Shown: positions 7,694-17,718 of the stretch, piece after piece
Position numbering within the stretch: position 1 is the stretch's first letter
Layout of the letters: every line of letters begins with the position of its first letter
Source of the DNA: Phycisphaerae bacterium
Lineage (GTDB): Bacteria > Planctomycetota > Phycisphaerae > UBA1845 > JAFGLZ01
Assembly (NCBI GenBank): GCA_016927755.1
Contig: JAFGLZ010000097.1
Location: forward strand, 40,191-104,190
Direction of reading: 5' to 3'
Length of the DNA stretch: 64,000 bases
Position numbers and translations under genes: made by a program
Notes under the pieces: generated by a model
What the model was told of the DNA's origin: nothing
The model's database searches: none
Seen by the model: only the letters and a program-made list of their open reading frames with translations

Positions 7694-8212
7694 CTACCGG
7701 CCATGGCCACCGAACGCTGCGCTGATCGTGAAGACGCAGAAGAAGAGGCAGCATATGAACAGTGAGATGACCGCGCAAACCTGGCCCGCCGTCGCCAGGC
7801 CCGACCCGTCGTATAGCTCCGGCTGCTCTCTGATGTCTCGCTTGGCCTGAGCACCGAGGATCAACGCGATGATGCCGAGTGGAAAGCAGCCCGAAAACAC
7901 GATGCCGGCGATGCCCAAGACGAGAGCCGCAATGGCCTTGCCGTGTGTCCGCCTCGGCCCGACGTACTGGCCGCCGTATCCAATGGGCACCGGCGTCATC
8001 GGCGGAACAGGCCCCGCCGGAGCCGGTCGCGCCGAAACCGGCGGGGGCGGCGGCGGAGGACCCGGCCTGACCACCGGCACCGGATCCCCCGACCTCGGCG
8101 CACCAGGCACCGTCAGGAGCTGCCTGCACCCGGGGCATTCGACCTCCTGCCCCACGTGCGCCTCCTCCACAAGCATGTTCTGGCCGCACGTGCAGGCAAT
8201 CTCGAACTCCAT
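7694..8212 (-). CDS. DUF4190-type membrane protein with N-terminal zinc ribbon
   Basis: 172 residues. An N-terminal ribbon C-T-C-G-Q-N...VECPGCRQLL (Cys at about residues 7, 9, 27, 30) is followed by a Pro-rich linker with an uninterrupted run of seven prolines, then a DUF4190-like pair of membrane helices (GKAIAALVLGIAGIVFSGC, with the conserved PLGIIALILGAQA loop, and AGQVCAVISLFICCLFFCVF). The start at 8212 is the ATG before EFEIACTCG and has GGAG upstream; longer frames add unrelated residues. Function unknown; such proteins are common in planctomycetes. Confidence 0.8.
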   Translation of the reverse strand: MEFEIACTCGQNMLVEEAHVGQEVECPGCRQLLTVPGAPRSGDPVPVVRPGPPPPPPPVSARPAPAGPVPPMTPVPIGYGGQYVGPRRTHGKAIAALVLGIAGIVFSGCFPLGIIALILGAQAKRDIREQPELYDGSGLATAGQVCAVISLFICCLFFCVFTISAAFGGHGR

Positions 8213-8538
8213 GGCCTCGTCTCCGCAAAGGGTCGCCGTTGACCGATCCTTCAGCCAGGCCAAGAGTCTAAGGCGCAAACGCGTTTCCAGACAACCGTCT
8301 CCCGCCACAACCCGCCCCCAGCGCAACGCTTCCCGCACTACGCCAAGCCTCCCGTCCAGGCCTCCCACACCATACAGGGACGCGGCATCGACGTAAGCAT
8401 ATTTTTTACAGTATGTTATGACATGGGCCGCCTCCCCGGCGATTTCGCAGACCCCCTAATGCTCCTGCCCAATCTGTCCGATAATCAGTGTTGGGAAGGA
8501 TTCGCCTCGCGGGGCGGTCGTGCGCAAGGAGTGCGCGG
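8213..8538. other. Divergent intergenic region with an AT-rich patch
   Basis: Lies between the DUF4190 gene (leftward) and fliM (rightward). It has one conspicuous AT-rich stretch, GCATATTTTTTACAGTATGTT at about 8397-8417, which stands out in this GC-rich DNA and may hold a promoter. No -35/-10 pair could be assigned with confidence and no gene is seen. Confidence 0.4.
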
Positions 8539-9546
8539 ATGGCGGACGTACTCGACCAAGCGGAAGTGGATGCCCTACTGGCCGCCGTAGACACCGGCCA
8601 GGTCACCGACGACAAAGACGATGTCCTCGTCGGCGGTCGCCAGAAGGCCCCGCCCGAGGTACGGACATACGACTTCAAACGCCCCGAACGCGTCAGCAAG
8701 GACCAGATGCGGGCCCTCGAGGCGATCCACGAAGGCTTCGCCCGAAACTTCGGCGCCTCCCTTAGCGGCTTCCTGCGAACCATCGTCGAGGTCCGAGTCA
8801 CCACGACCGAGCAGCTCACCTACAGCGAGTTCATCTATTCGCTGCCCAACCCGACCGTCTTCAACCTGCTGGGAGCCCCCCCGCTCGAGGGGCAGATGTG
8901 TCTCGAGCTCAGCCCGCTCATCATCTACCCCATCATCGACCGCTTGCTCGGCGGCAGCAACGCCGAGATGTACGTGCCACAGCGCCCCCTGACCAGCATC
9001 GAGCAACGCCTGATCTCACGCATCCTCGACCGTGCCCTGAGCAACCTCACCGAGGTCTGGTCGGCGCTGGTCGAGGTCAAGTTCCGACTGAACGAAACCG
9101 AGTCGAACCCGCACCTCGTCCAGATCGTCGCCCCCAACGAGGTCGTCGTCGTCGTCGGGTTCGAGCTCAAAATGGGCGCGCGCGCCGGCACGATGAGCCT
9201 CTGCATCCCCTTCAACGTCATCGAGCCGGTGATGGACAAGCTGGCTACCCAGAGCTGGCTCCTCTATCAGCAGAAGGCGATCAGCGAACGACAGGTCCAC
9301 GAACTGAGCGCCAACGTCAAGCACACCAAGGTCGACCTCTGTGCGTTCCTCGCCGAAACCACGATCAAGCTCGGCGATCTGCTGACCCTCCAACCGGGAG
9401 ACATCCTCGAGACCGATCGCCTCGCCTCGAGCGAGGTCGAGGTCCAGGTCGAGGGTCGCCGCAAGTTCGCCGGTCGACTCGGTAAGTACAAGGATCTACG
9501 CGCGATCAAGGTCACGCGCCACATCGACGAGGGTACGCGGGTCTAA
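8539..9546 (+). CDS. fliM: Flagellar motor switch protein FliM
   Basis: 335 residues, the usual FliM length. The N-terminus LDQAEVDALLAAV is the conserved CheY-P-binding peptide. The middle domain follows with YDFKRPERVSKDQMRALEAIHE, the hallmark helix, and the CheC-like GGSN/GGxG-type core around LLGGSNAEMYVPQRPLTSIEQRLI. The C-terminal SpoA domain has LGDLLTLQPGDILETDR and ends KVTRHIDEGTRV. FliM forms the C-ring with FliG and FliN and sets rotation direction. The start is the ATG at 8539 with AAGGA upstream. No other flagellar structural gene is in the window. It shows that the organism is flagellated, consistent with the three chemoreceptors. Confidence 0.95.
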   Translation: MADVLDQAEVDALLAAVDTGQVTDDKDDVLVGGRQKAPPEVRTYDFKRPERVSKDQMRALEAIHEGFARNFGASLSGFLRTIVEVRVTTTEQLTYSEFIYSLPNPTVFNLLGAPPLEGQMCLELSPLIIYPIIDRLLGGSNAEMYVPQRPLTSIEQRLISRILDRALSNLTEVWSALVEVKFRLNETESNPHLVQIVAPNEVVVVVGFELKMGARAGTMSLCIPFNVIEPVMDKLATQSWLLYQQKAISERQVHELSANVKHTKVDLCAFLAETTIKLGDLLTLQPGDILETDRLASSEVEVQVEGRRKFAGRLGKYKDLRAIKVTRHIDEGTRV

Positions 9547-9552
9547 CGTCTC

Positions 9553-11187
9553 GTGACGCGACAGATCAGTCCGCCAAATCGACCCGCCTCACCCACCCAA
9601 AAGACGTCTCGACGAATCGACCCCACCGGAACCGTCTATACGCCCGCGCCGCTGGCGCGTTGGCTGTGCCGACGGGCCCTGACGCTGTGGCGCGAGCAGG
9701 GGGCCGGTCGGCGATCCTCACACCCACCGTGCGTCCTCGACCCGGCCGTCGGAGACGGCGTGTTCCTGAGCCAGATGGCGCATGTCTCGAGCGAAGACCC
9801 CCTCGGAACGCCCCCCGACCTCGTCGGCGTCGACATCCGCCCCGAAGCCGCGCGAGCCGCCCGGCGCCGAGTCCCCAACGCGCGGATCACCACCGCCAAC
9901 TTCCTCCTCCACGACCCCCCGCCGCCAAAGCGGTACGATATCATCGTCGGCAACCCGCCCTACCTGGGCCAGCGCGATGTGACGCAATTGGCCTACGCCG
10001 CGCCGCTCCTGAAACGCTTCGGCCTCAACGACGATCTGTACGTCTACTTCCTCCGGCGATCTTTGGAGCTCCTCGTCGACGGCGGCGTGCTCGCGATGGT
10101 CACGAGCGATTCCTGGCTGACCCTCCCCGGCAAGGAGACCCTTCGCCGAGAGCTGCTCCGCCATCGAATCGATCAAATCGTCCGCCTGCCCGAGCGCATC
10201 CTGGCCCGTCGCATCCCCGCGTGCTGCTTCACGCTGGTCAAGGCGGCAATGCCGGCAGCGGTGCGCGTACGCGATGCAGGAGCGCATGATCCGAGCGACG
10301 CGACCTTCGAGCCGTCCCCCGGGCGCCGCGTCCCCCAGTCCACCTTCATCCGGTCGCCACGAGCGATGCTGTTTGATCCGACGCCGGAGAACCTCCGCCT
10401 CAATCGTATATGCGGCAGACGGTTGACTCGCTGGCTGCCCGGTCCGTCCGCCGAGCAAGACCAATCCATCTCATTCCGCTCGTCGAACGTCGTGCCGCTC
10501 CATCGAGTCGCGAAAGTCAACGACGTCGGCATCCACTCTCGGAACTGCCGACACCGCCTCTTCTTCGCTCGCAAGACGCGCCCGGGCCTGCGACGTCTCC
10601 TGCAAGGCCGGCAGATCGAGCCATGGATCGTCCGTTGGAACTCCCCCGCCGCCCGCTTCCGTTGGGTCGATGTCGACTACTGCCCGCGCCCGGGCGTCAA
10701 GGGGATCGGACGCGGCGGGCAACCCGCCCGACGCGACGAATACTGGGACTTCCAGGGCGATCCCGCCGTCCATCGCCTGCCCGAGCGGATCCTCATCCGC
10801 CAAACCGGCGACGCGATCGTGGCCGCCTATCTCCGTCAGGACCGACACGCTCACTACACCGACAACACCCTGTTCACCTGTCTGCTGACCAACGGCGCCA
10901 AGGCGTCGGGACTGACCTACCGCTATCTGCTCGGCTACCTCAACAGCGCCGCGACCAGCCGCATCTACCGGTTCCTGTCGCAGGAGCAGGGCCGTCGCCA
11001 AGCCCAGATCAAAATCGGCCTGCTCCGCATGCTCCCGTTTCGTGTGCCGAGCCCCGAAGAGATCCACGAGATCGACGCCCTCGTCGCCGAGATCCTGAAA
11101 CTCCGCCAGGCGAATCGCGCCGGCGAGTCAGAACCCCTCATCGCGCAATGCGACGCCCACTTCGAAGCGCTCCTAGACGCCTGCTAA
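9553..11187 (+). CDS. N6-adenine DNA methyltransferase (TaqI/Eco57I-like), apparently orphan
   Basis: 544 residues starting at a GTG 4 bases after the fliM stop. The SAM-binding motif I is VLDPAVGDGVFL (about residues 61-72) and the catalytic motif IV is NPPY (134-137), typical of amino-methyltransferases of the gamma type. It continues with VLAMVTSDSWLTLPG (motif VI region). The second half resembles a TaqI-like target recognition domain (LLQGRQIEPW...; YLLGYLNSAATSRIYRFLS...; QIKIGLLRMLPF). No restriction endonuclease lies next to it, so it may be a solitary methyltransferase or the modification part of a dispersed system. Its stop codon is the left end of MITE copy 2. Confidence 0.85.
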   Translation: MTRQISPPNRPASPTQKTSRRIDPTGTVYTPAPLARWLCRRALTLWREQGAGRRSSHPPCVLDPAVGDGVFLSQMAHVSSEDPLGTPPDLVGVDIRPEAARAARRRVPNARITTANFLLHDPPPPKRYDIIVGNPPYLGQRDVTQLAYAAPLLKRFGLNDDLYVYFLRRSLELLVDGGVLAMVTSDSWLTLPGKETLRRELLRHRIDQIVRLPERILARRIPACCFTLVKAAMPAAVRVRDAGAHDPSDATFEPSPGRRVPQSTFIRSPRAMLFDPTPENLRLNRICGRRLTRWLPGPSAEQDQSISFRSSNVVPLHRVAKVNDVGIHSRNCRHRLFFARKTRPGLRRLLQGRQIEPWIVRWNSPAARFRWVDVDYCPRPGVKGIGRGGQPARRDEYWDFQGDPAVHRLPERILIRQTGDAIVAAYLRQDRHAHYTDNTLFTCLLTNGAKASGLTYRYLLGYLNSAATSRIYRFLSQEQGRRQAQIKIGLLRMLPFRVPSPEEIHEIDALVAEILKLRQANRAGESEPLIAQCDAHFEALLDAC

Positions 11188-11358
11188 GCGGCCTGCAGCA
11201 ATGCTTGTACAGATCGCCAGAGAATGGGTGGCCCATCGCTTCAGCGGTGGGGGACACGAATTCGGTCCGTGGATCGTGTCCCCAATGGCTGAAGCCGTGA
11301 ACCATGCATCGAACGTCTTCAAGGAGCGCACTGATCATTTATTGTTGCAGGCCGCTTA
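11185..11358. mobile_element. MITE-like element, copy 2
   Basis: 174 bp with near-perfect 18-bp inverted ends, TAAGCGGCCTGCAGCAAT on the left and ATTGTTGCAGGCCGCTTA on the right (one mismatch). A second, internal inverted repeat GCTTCAGCGGTGGGGGACAC / GTGTCCCCAATGGCTGAAGC surrounds the middle; this inner part is missing in copy 1, which is otherwise the same. The first three bases are the TAA stop of the methyltransferase. TA at both edges fits a TA target duplication. No transposase gene is present, so mobility would need one elsewhere in the genome. Confidence 0.75.
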
Positions 11359-11772
11359 CCGCCCTTCCCACACAAACAGATCCATCGCGCGTGGCGCGGG
11401 TCCACAGGGGATAACCTTCTTGTCTGAACGAGCAATCCGCCAACAGGATGCATCGTTCTAAATCCCAGCGGCGCTCCGCGGACCCGCGCTTCGTCCCATC
11501 TCAGAGGGCCCATCCGCGGTTGCCCCACCCCTCCCTGAAAACGACGCAAAACGCACTCGCCGAAAAGGGCACTGGCAACCGACAGCGATCTCCGCGCAAC
11601 CTCGCTAATCCCGAGCAGGGAGTTGCATGCTTCGACCAGTTCGATAGTCTCTAGGATAAACAGAGGACGCTTGCCCACAACCGGAGGGGAAGACCAGCGC
11701 CTTCGGCGGCGCGACGGGAAACGGGCTCGCCCGCCATTCGAGCCTCAACGTCTGCGCGAGCACCGAACCGGC
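11359..11772. other. Intergenic stretch, nothing recognised
   Basis: About 410 bases between the MITE copy and the giant exported protein. Open frames on both strands are short, Arg-rich and without family features. It should contain the promoter of the downstream gene. Confidence 0.5.
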
Positions 11773-14700
11773 ATGACCACCAGCCGAAACCGACGACCGC
11801 GACGCCACGATCAAAGGGGAACCGGCCACGTTGCACACCCGCATACGCCCAGGGCGGTGACCTTCATCGTCGGTCTGCTCATTGTGTCGGCGGCGATCAA
11901 TCGAACGGCCCCCGCGATGCACCAAGTGGCCGGGGATGACTTCGCTCCCACGTCGGCGACTGTCGTGCAGTTCCTTCCAGAGGCGCGGAGCCTTCCGCCC
12001 ACGGATACCCGAGCGTCGACCCGCCCCACGACGACCCGCGCCACCACGAAACCCACCGACGCGGGCTTGGTCCTCGATCGCGACGGCGAGTGGTCGCTCG
12101 CCCCCATCGACCTGCCGACGTCCGCCGACGCCGTCATCGAGGATCTGGCCTGGGTTCGATTCGAGGGAAACGAATTCGGCCGCTGTCGCGACTGGAACGG
12201 CCGCGTGGAGATCGTCGCATTCGACGCGGGGGGGCCACGCATCGCGGTCCGCTGCTCCAGGATCCGAACCGACGGCGTGCTGGAGTACCACGACGGAAAC
12301 GAGTGGCGCCAAGCGGGCGCGGTGCTGCGAGGCGGCGTGAGCTATCTGATCCGAACGGTCTTCCGCTGCGATACGAACGCCGCGGAGATCTATCTGTTCG
12401 AGGCCGCCGGCGTCGAGCCTTCACTGACCCCCGGGAGAGAAACGACGGTGGCCAGGGCCCCGCGATGCCTGCCACTGGAGTGCCGGCGAGTCCGTCGCCT
12501 CTTTCGCGTCCGCGGCGGACCCACCTTCTCGACGATCGTCAAGCGATGGCAGCTCTGGGACGTATCTTCGCCGGGTAGGGCGGTCGTGTCCGAGGAAGGT
12601 GGGTTCCCAAGCGTGTCAATACCCGTCGACCATGCCGTCTCCATCGCAGGCCAGTTGTGCCTCGATCCCCCCGCCGCGGAATCGCGCAGGGCGACGTTCT
12701 CGCCGCGCGTCGGGCTCGACGCGGACTTCGCATCGACGGCGGGGTGGGCCGGGCTCCAACACGATCAGCTCGCCGATGAGCAGGGCACTCCGGCGTTGAT
12801 CGTCAAGGGACTGGGAAGCCTGGGGCAACGCCCGCGCAAGTCATTCATGCCGCCCCGGGCGCCGTTTGACGTTCAAGTCGTCTTCAAGCTGCCCATACAG
12901 GCACCGCCCATGCGGACGATCGACCTCGTTCGCATGGTCCGAACCGATACCGGAACCACGATCGGCCCCTACGTCCAGCTCCTCGCGGCGATGCAGGACA
13001 TGGGCAAGGGCGCTTGGGCCGGTCGCATCGCCGCGCGGGTGGAACAGCCGCAACCCGTCATCGACGCAGCCCCGATCCTGCCGGATACCTGGTACGAGCT
13101 CCGCCTGAAGGTGGATCCCGTCCAGGCCGTCTACACCGGAACGCTGACGTCGCTCGGCAAGGATCGACCCGCGTCGACCCAGACCGCCCCAAGCAAGCCG
13201 ACATCCGTCTGGGGTGGCAACGCCCAGAAGTTCTTCGCCACGACCAGGCTTCCGAAGGAAATGGCGCTCGCCTTCGAGGCAGAGGGGGCCTATCGATCGC
13301 TCGGTGGAGCGGTCGAGCTCGAGACCCGTCCGAGCATCGTGCTGCCCATCCCCGATGCGAGCCGACCGTGGGCCAACCCCGCCACAATGCACGATATGAC
13401 CTACCGCGACGGGAGACTGGAGATCTTGAGCAGCCACGCCGGGGCGAGCCTGCTCCGCGTGGATCTGTCCAGCGGAGCGCTCGAGTTCGTGGACAAGGCC
13501 TTCGGATCCCAGCCGGGTCAGGCCTTGGCGTGGGACCAATCGCTCCGCTGTTATTGCTGGGTCCGCCCGGACAAGCCCTTCCTGCTCGAGCGACGAGCCC
13601 CGCGGACGCCGTTCGCGGCCACCACGCTGCCCAAACCCGTGCCCCTGCACCCCAATGGACGACTCGCCGCTACGAATCAAGACGTCTTCTTCGTCACGTG
13701 GGAGAAGGGCATCTACCGGCTCGCGGGCAAGCAAGGCGAAGCGACTGAGCTCGACTATCGCGGCCAGTACGATGCCCAACTCCGGTTCGCCGGCGTGGCC
13801 GCCAGCGACGAAATGCTGCTGCTGGCCGGCCCGTACGGGGCGCCCAACGCTGGGATGGTCGTGGCCGTCGACCTCGCGTCCGGCCGGCCGATTCAGCGGT
13901 TCAGTCTGCGACGATACGTCCAGGGAATCACCGCCATGGCCGCGGGCCAAGGCAAGCTCTACGCCCTGTCAGCCAACGATCGCGCGATCCTGAGCTGCGA
14001 CTGGCCGGATCCCGAGGCGCTCGGGCTCACCTCGCCCACGCTGGTCGTCGCCCGTGCCCGTATCGAGCCCGAGCAGACGCTGAGCCGTTTGGACCTGATA
14101 TCGCCCTCGGCGCCAATGAAGAACCTGAGTGGATCCGTCCCGCGCGTCAAGGATCCCAAGACCGGCCTCGAGCGATTCCAAGTGACTCAGGCAACGCTGC
14201 AAGACGCGACGCCCACGATCGTAATCGGCGACACGCTTGGGCAGCTCCGAACGATGTGTCTACAGCTACACGCGGGCGGTCCCGCACGCGCCCTCCGGAT
14301 CACCGCCGTGCCCCGTCCAGTCGGCAAGCCGTCGAGCGTGTACGTGGCGATCGTCGACGAGCCGTCCGCGTCCCGCTGGCCGCTCGACCAGGAGCGGACG
14401 ACGGCGGACAGGTTCTTCACCGGAGCGGACTACGTCCGCGATCCGAAGTCGCCCCTGCGCCAATTCAAGCCGGACGAGAACTCGGCGCCCGTCTTCGTCC
14501 TGCCGGCAAAAGAGGGCTCCGAGCAAGTTCGGATCGACATGGTCCAGGACTTCGCGTTTCCGCCCGACACGTGGATCGGACAGGTCCAACTCCAAACGAT
14601 CGGACCGCCAAGCCTGATCGAAGCGCTTTCCGTCGAGGCGGCCGACGGAGTCAGCGTCGGTCCGCGGCGGGGCGAGCTGATCGGCGACGTACTGGATTTG

Positions 14701-15207
14701 GGACAAGGCGGCCAAGAACTAATCGACTGGCAGAGCGACATGGCGCCGGCAGGTCGCTCCGGGGACGAAATCTCGCTCTGGATTCGTTCCGCCGACGATC
14801 GCACCGAGCTCGCCCGAACGGCCTGGGGTCAGGTGGCGGCAGTCCGCGCGCCGTCAACCGGCCCGACCTCCACGCCGTCAACCACTCAGTCACAGTCAAG
14901 CCGCCCCGCGGCATCGGCGAAACTGGGCCGATACCTCCAGTGGCGCCTCGGCGTGACGACGGAACGTGTTCACGAGCCGCCGAGCGTCTCGACGATCCGA
15001 CTGGTCCTGTCGGACCGCGCAATTGCAGGACCGGTCTCCGACGCGACGCCGAAGCCCGCCCCGCGGCAGTGGTGGCCCATCATCTTCGCCATGCCGGCGG
15101 CGTGCCTGCTGGCCTGGATCGTCCTGAGCTTCCTCAGGTCCAGACGACCAACCGCGGACGATCGCTCGCGAACCGTCCGCAAGGGTCGTTTCCACTCCGG
15201 ACCGTGA
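11773..15207 (+). CDS. Giant exported protein with C-terminal membrane anchor, function unknown
   Basis: 1144 residues from the ATG at 11773, chosen because it directly precedes a basic region and a hydrophobic signal-like segment (AVTFIVGLLIVSAAI); upstream codons to 11623 are Arg-rich. After a Thr/Arg spacer there are beta-rich domains: a segment around residues 110-340 with many Trp/Gly turns, a lectin/LamG-like segment around 430-560 (PFDVQVVFKL, TWYELRLKV), and a propeller-like middle at about 580-790 with repeated blade patterns (TYRDGRLEILSS, NQDVFFVTWEKGIYRLAG, MAAGQGKLYALSAND). A single membrane helix WWPIIFAMPAACLLAWIVL precedes a basic tail, so the protein is probably anchored with the bulk outside. 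No enzymatic motif was recognised. Confidence 0.7.
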   Translation: MTTSRNRRPRRHDQRGTGHVAHPHTPRAVTFIVGLLIVSAAINRTAPAMHQVAGDDFAPTSATVVQFLPEARSLPPTDTRASTRPTTTRATTKPTDAGLVLDRDGEWSLAPIDLPTSADAVIEDLAWVRFEGNEFGRCRDWNGRVEIVAFDAGGPRIAVRCSRIRTDGVLEYHDGNEWRQAGAVLRGGVSYLIRTVFRCDTNAAEIYLFEAAGVEPSLTPGRETTVARAPRCLPLECRRVRRLFRVRGGPTFSTIVKRWQLWDVSSPGRAVVSEEGGFPSVSIPVDHAVSIAGQLCLDPPAAESRRATFSPRVGLDADFASTAGWAGLQHDQLADEQGTPALIVKGLGSLGQRPRKSFMPPRAPFDVQVVFKLPIQAPPMRTIDLVRMVRTDTGTTIGPYVQLLAAMQDMGKGAWAGRIAARVEQPQPVIDAAPILPDTWYELRLKVDPVQAVYTGTLTSLGKDRPASTQTAPSKPTSVWGGNAQKFFATTRLPKEMALAFEAEGAYRSLGGAVELETRPSIVLPIPDASRPWANPATMHDMTYRDGRLEILSSHAGASLLRVDLSSGALEFVDKAFGSQPGQALAWDQSLRCYCWVRPDKPFLLERRAPRTPFAATTLPKPVPLHPNGRLAATNQDVFFVTWEKGIYRLAGKQGEATELDYRGQYDAQLRFAGVAASDEMLLLAGPYGAPNAGMVVAVDLASGRPIQRFSLRRYVQGITAMAAGQGKLYALSANDRAILSCDWPDPEALGLTSPTLVVARARIEPEQTLSRLDLISPSAPMKNLSGSVPRVKDPKTGLERFQVTQATLQDATPTIVIGDTLGQLRTMCLQLHAGGPARALRITAVPRPVGKPSSVYVAIVDEPSASRWPLDQERTTADRFFTGADYVRDPKSPLRQFKPDENSAPVFVLPAKEGSEQVRIDMVQDFAFPPDTWIGQVQLQTIGPPSLIEALSVEAADGVSVGPRRGELIGDVLDLGQGGQELIDWQSDMAPAGRSGDEISLWIRSADDRTELARTAWGQVAAVRAPSTGPTSTPSTTQSQSSRPAASAKLGRYLQWRLGVTTERVHEPPSVSTIRLVLSDRAIAGPVSDATPKPAPRQWWPIIFAMPAACLLAWIVLSFLRSRRPTADDRSRTVRKGRFHSGP

Positions 15208-15259
15208 CGCCTCGTCGGAAGTCGAGCGACTTGGGCGGCGTCGCTACCTCCGGCTTCCT

Positions 15260-17392
15260 CTAACCTCGCGCGTCGGACGCGAGCGGCGAGCCGTGCGTCC
15301 TCGTTGCCGCCTCCCTTCCGGCCTTCCCCGCGGCCAGCTTGGAGCCCGCGCCGACCAGGGCCACGAGCTCATTCACCATGCTCCGGACGCCCTTGGCCTC
15401 CGCCGAAAGCTCCTCGGCGGAGCTCGCCGACTGCTCGGCCCCGGCGGCGGTGGCTTGCGTAACCTTGTCCATCTGGGACACGGCGCTGTTGACCTGTTCG
15501 ACGCCTTGAGCCTGCTCGCTCGACGCTTGCGTAATCTGACTGACGAGATCCGCGACCTTGGCTGCGGACTGCCCGATCTTCATGAAGCTCTCCGTGGTCG
15601 TCTCATTCAGCTCGACGCCTCGAGTAACGCGACCCACCGTCTGCTCGATGAGGTCGCCCGTCTCCCGCGCCGCCTGCGCGGCTCGCTGCGCCAGATTCCG
15701 AACCTCGTCCGCCACGACGGCAAACCCCTTGCCGTGCTCGCCGGCGCGAGCCGCCTCGACCGCGGCATTCAGGGCCAGCAGATTCGTCTGGAACGCGATC
15801 TCCTCGATCACCTTGATGATCTTGCTGATCTGATCGCTGGCTTCGGAAATCTCCTGCATGGACTTGGACGTCTCCTTCATGGCGATGTCGGCCTCGCCGA
15901 TGACACGGCTGGCCTCCGACATGAACTCGTTTGCCTGTCGGGCGTTGTCCGCGTTGGCCCGCGCCATTGCCGCCATCTCTTCGAGGGCACTGGAGGTCTC
16001 CTCCAGACCGCTGGCCTGCTCGGACGCGCCCTCGGCCAACTCTTGGCTCGTGCCGGCCACCTGCCCGGAGTAATCCTCGATCTGCTCGGCGCCGCGGGTC
16101 AGGTGCTCGATGATCCGATTGAGTGGCGTGACGATCCCTCGCGTGGCCATGAGTGCGAAAAACGCGGTGATCAGCAGAAGCGCCGCCGCCGAGGCAATGC
16201 TCCAGGTCACAATCGCCCGGTCGGCTTCCGACTGAACCTGAAGGATGGACGCCAGCCGGCAATCCGATTCCGCCCTGGCCTTCTCGATGCCCTCATAGAA
16301 CTCGTCCTCATATGCGCCCACCCCGATGACCCAATCCCAGGGCTCGAAATAGGCGATCTTGACGATCTTGTCGCGAGCCTTGCCCTCTCCGGCGTTCTTC
16401 CATGGGTAGCGGGTCTCGCCGATCTCCCCAGGCTTGAGCGTCAAGGCCATCTTGCAGATGTCCTGGATGAAGGGCCTGTCGTCGGCGTCCTTGGCGTCCC
16501 AGATGTCCTCGCCGTCCCGCTTGCCCTCCTTGGAGATCACGTAGTAGCCTCTCGTGTGACCCTTGGCGTTCAGAACGTACACGTACCCCGTCTTGCCCAC
16601 CTTGATGTCCATGATCGCCTGACGCAGCGTCGTCGTATCCTCCTCCTTGACCCCAACGTAGAGCACGCCGACGACCTTGCCCGAGGCGTCCTTGATCGGC
16701 TCGTAGGCGGTGATGTACCAGGCGTTCACGACGTAGGCCCGACCGCGGTACGTCTCGCTCGCCAGAACCGACGCGATGACCGAATTGCGTTGTCCGTCCG
16801 CGCCAGCGGCGGGAATGTACGTCCCGATCGCTCGGGTCTTGTCGAGCTTCAAGACGTTCGTGCAGACCCGGAGCATGTCCCCCGCCTCGTTCATCCGCTG
16901 GAAGATCGTGCACGTGCCGCCCACGAGCTCCTGCACGCGGTCGACGACGGGAGAGGCCTGCGCCATATCGCGGTTCTGACCCAACCACGTCTTGCCGACC
17001 ATCATCTTGGGCAGTCTTAGCGCGGTCTTGGCCTGAGTGTACTGGTTGACGCAATCCCACGTCGCCGTCTCGGCCGCGAACGATATCGGACCGGCCTGAC
17101 CAAGCACGTCCGCCGCGACGTTCAGATCGTAGTTGACCTTCTTCTGAAGCAGCTTCTGCTGGACGTCGCACATGCTGTGGACGTCCTTGGCCATGTGCGT
17201 CAGGTCCGCCTTGGCTGCCTCGATCAAGGCTTGCTGGGCGCTGTCGCTGTTGGCCTGGAAACCGAGCTTGCTCTCCTCGGCGGCCTTCTCGAATCCCTTG
17301 TTGGCTTGCCACAGTACGATCGTCGGGACCAGAACCGCCGGGACGAGCGCGATCGCCACCTTCGAAAGCAGTAGTTTCGTCTTGAGCTTCAT
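15260..17392 (-). CDS. Methyl-accepting chemotaxis protein with Cache sensor
   Basis: 710 residues. A basic start and first membrane helix ([22 protein letters not shown], residues 8-29) lead to a large periplasmic region to about residue 395 that looks like a Cache_3-Cache_2 fusion (YLNV.. [66 protein letters not shown]). The second helix ([21 protein letters not shown]) is followed by a HAMP-like stretch and the signalling hairpin, whose tip [23 protein letters not shown] and [14 protein letters not shown] are canonical. Cache domains bind small organic ligands directly. The upstream region carries an inverted repeat shared in form with the other receptors. It converges with the giant exported protein gene. 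Confidence 0.95.
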   Translation of the reverse strand: MKLKTKLLLSKVAIALVPAVLVPTIVLWQANKGFEKAAEESKLGFQANSDSAQQALIEAAKADLTHMAKDVHSMCDVQQKLLQKKVNYDLNVAADVLGQAGPISFAAETATWDCVNQYTQAKTALRLPKMMVGKTWLGQNRDMAQASPVVDRVQELVGGTCTIFQRMNEAGDMLRVCTNVLKLDKTRAIGTYIPAAGADGQRNSVIASVLASETYRGRAYVVNAWYITAYEPIKDASGKVVGVLYVGVKEEDTTTLRQAIMDIKVGKTGYVYVLNAKGHTRGYYVISKEGKRDGEDIWDAKDADDRPFIQDICKMALTLKPGEIGETRYPWKNAGEGKARDKIVKIAYFEPWDWVIGVGAYEDEFYEGIEKARAESDCRLASILQVQSEADRAIVTWSIASAAALLLITAFFALMATRGIVTPLNRIIEHLTRGAEQIEDYSGQVAGTSQELAEGASEQASGLEETSSALEEMAAMARANADNARQANEFMSEASRVIGEADIAMKETSKSMQEISEASDQISKIIKVIEEIAFQTNLLALNAAVEAARAGEHGKGFAVVADEVRNLAQRAAQAARETGDLIEQTVGRVTRGVELNETTTESFMKIGQSAAKVADLVSQITQASSEQAQGVEQVNSAVSQMDKVTQATAAGAEQSASSAEELSAEAKGVRSMVNELVALVGAGSKLAAGKAGREAATRTHGSPLASDARG

Positions 17393-17535
17393 GGGTATCC
17401 CTTTCGAGCTTGACTGCGGCCCTGGCCTCTCAGAGGAGAGACCGAGAAATGAGAAACGCCCTCTCCTGCGCCGTGGGCTCCTGCTCCGCGGGCAGGGGAG
17501 GATGACTTACACCGTCGTCGGTCTTTTGGATCGGC

Positions 17536-17553
17536 TAGGACAAGAGTCGCCTA
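17536..17553. promoter_or_regulatory. Inverted repeat TAGG-N10-CCTA upstream of the Cache receptor
   Basis: Located about 145 bases before the receptor start. Short CTAGG/CCTAG-type inverted repeats also precede the other two receptor genes (20041-20065 and 58317-58334). May be an operator, but spacing and orientation differ between the three. Confidence 0.2.
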
Positions 17554-17718
17554 AACGGGGTAAAACCTGCCTGTGGACCGGGAGTCATGCGGGGGTCAAG
17601 TGTGTTTCCCTTTAGCTGTCGACGCCTGAGAGAAGTCCCAGTATCTGTGGAGTTGAGGCTCACGCTTCCAGCACGATCCGCTGCCTGGCCGGAGCGCCCA
17701 AGGCCGGTAAACACCATC

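Noticed and set aside
11319..11678. Minus-strand hypothetical gene after the MITE
   Set aside because: No ribosome-binding site, mixed low-complexity sequence, and it overlaps the element end.
12841..13950. 369-codon minus-strand ORF inside the giant exported protein
   Set aside because: Low-complexity Arg/Gly/Asp content; the plus-strand frame is continuous and more protein-like.
15293..17020. 575-codon plus-strand ORF opposite the Cache receptor
   Set aside because: Shadow frame; the same type of frame appears opposite every receptor gene (18388-19380, 55643-57265).
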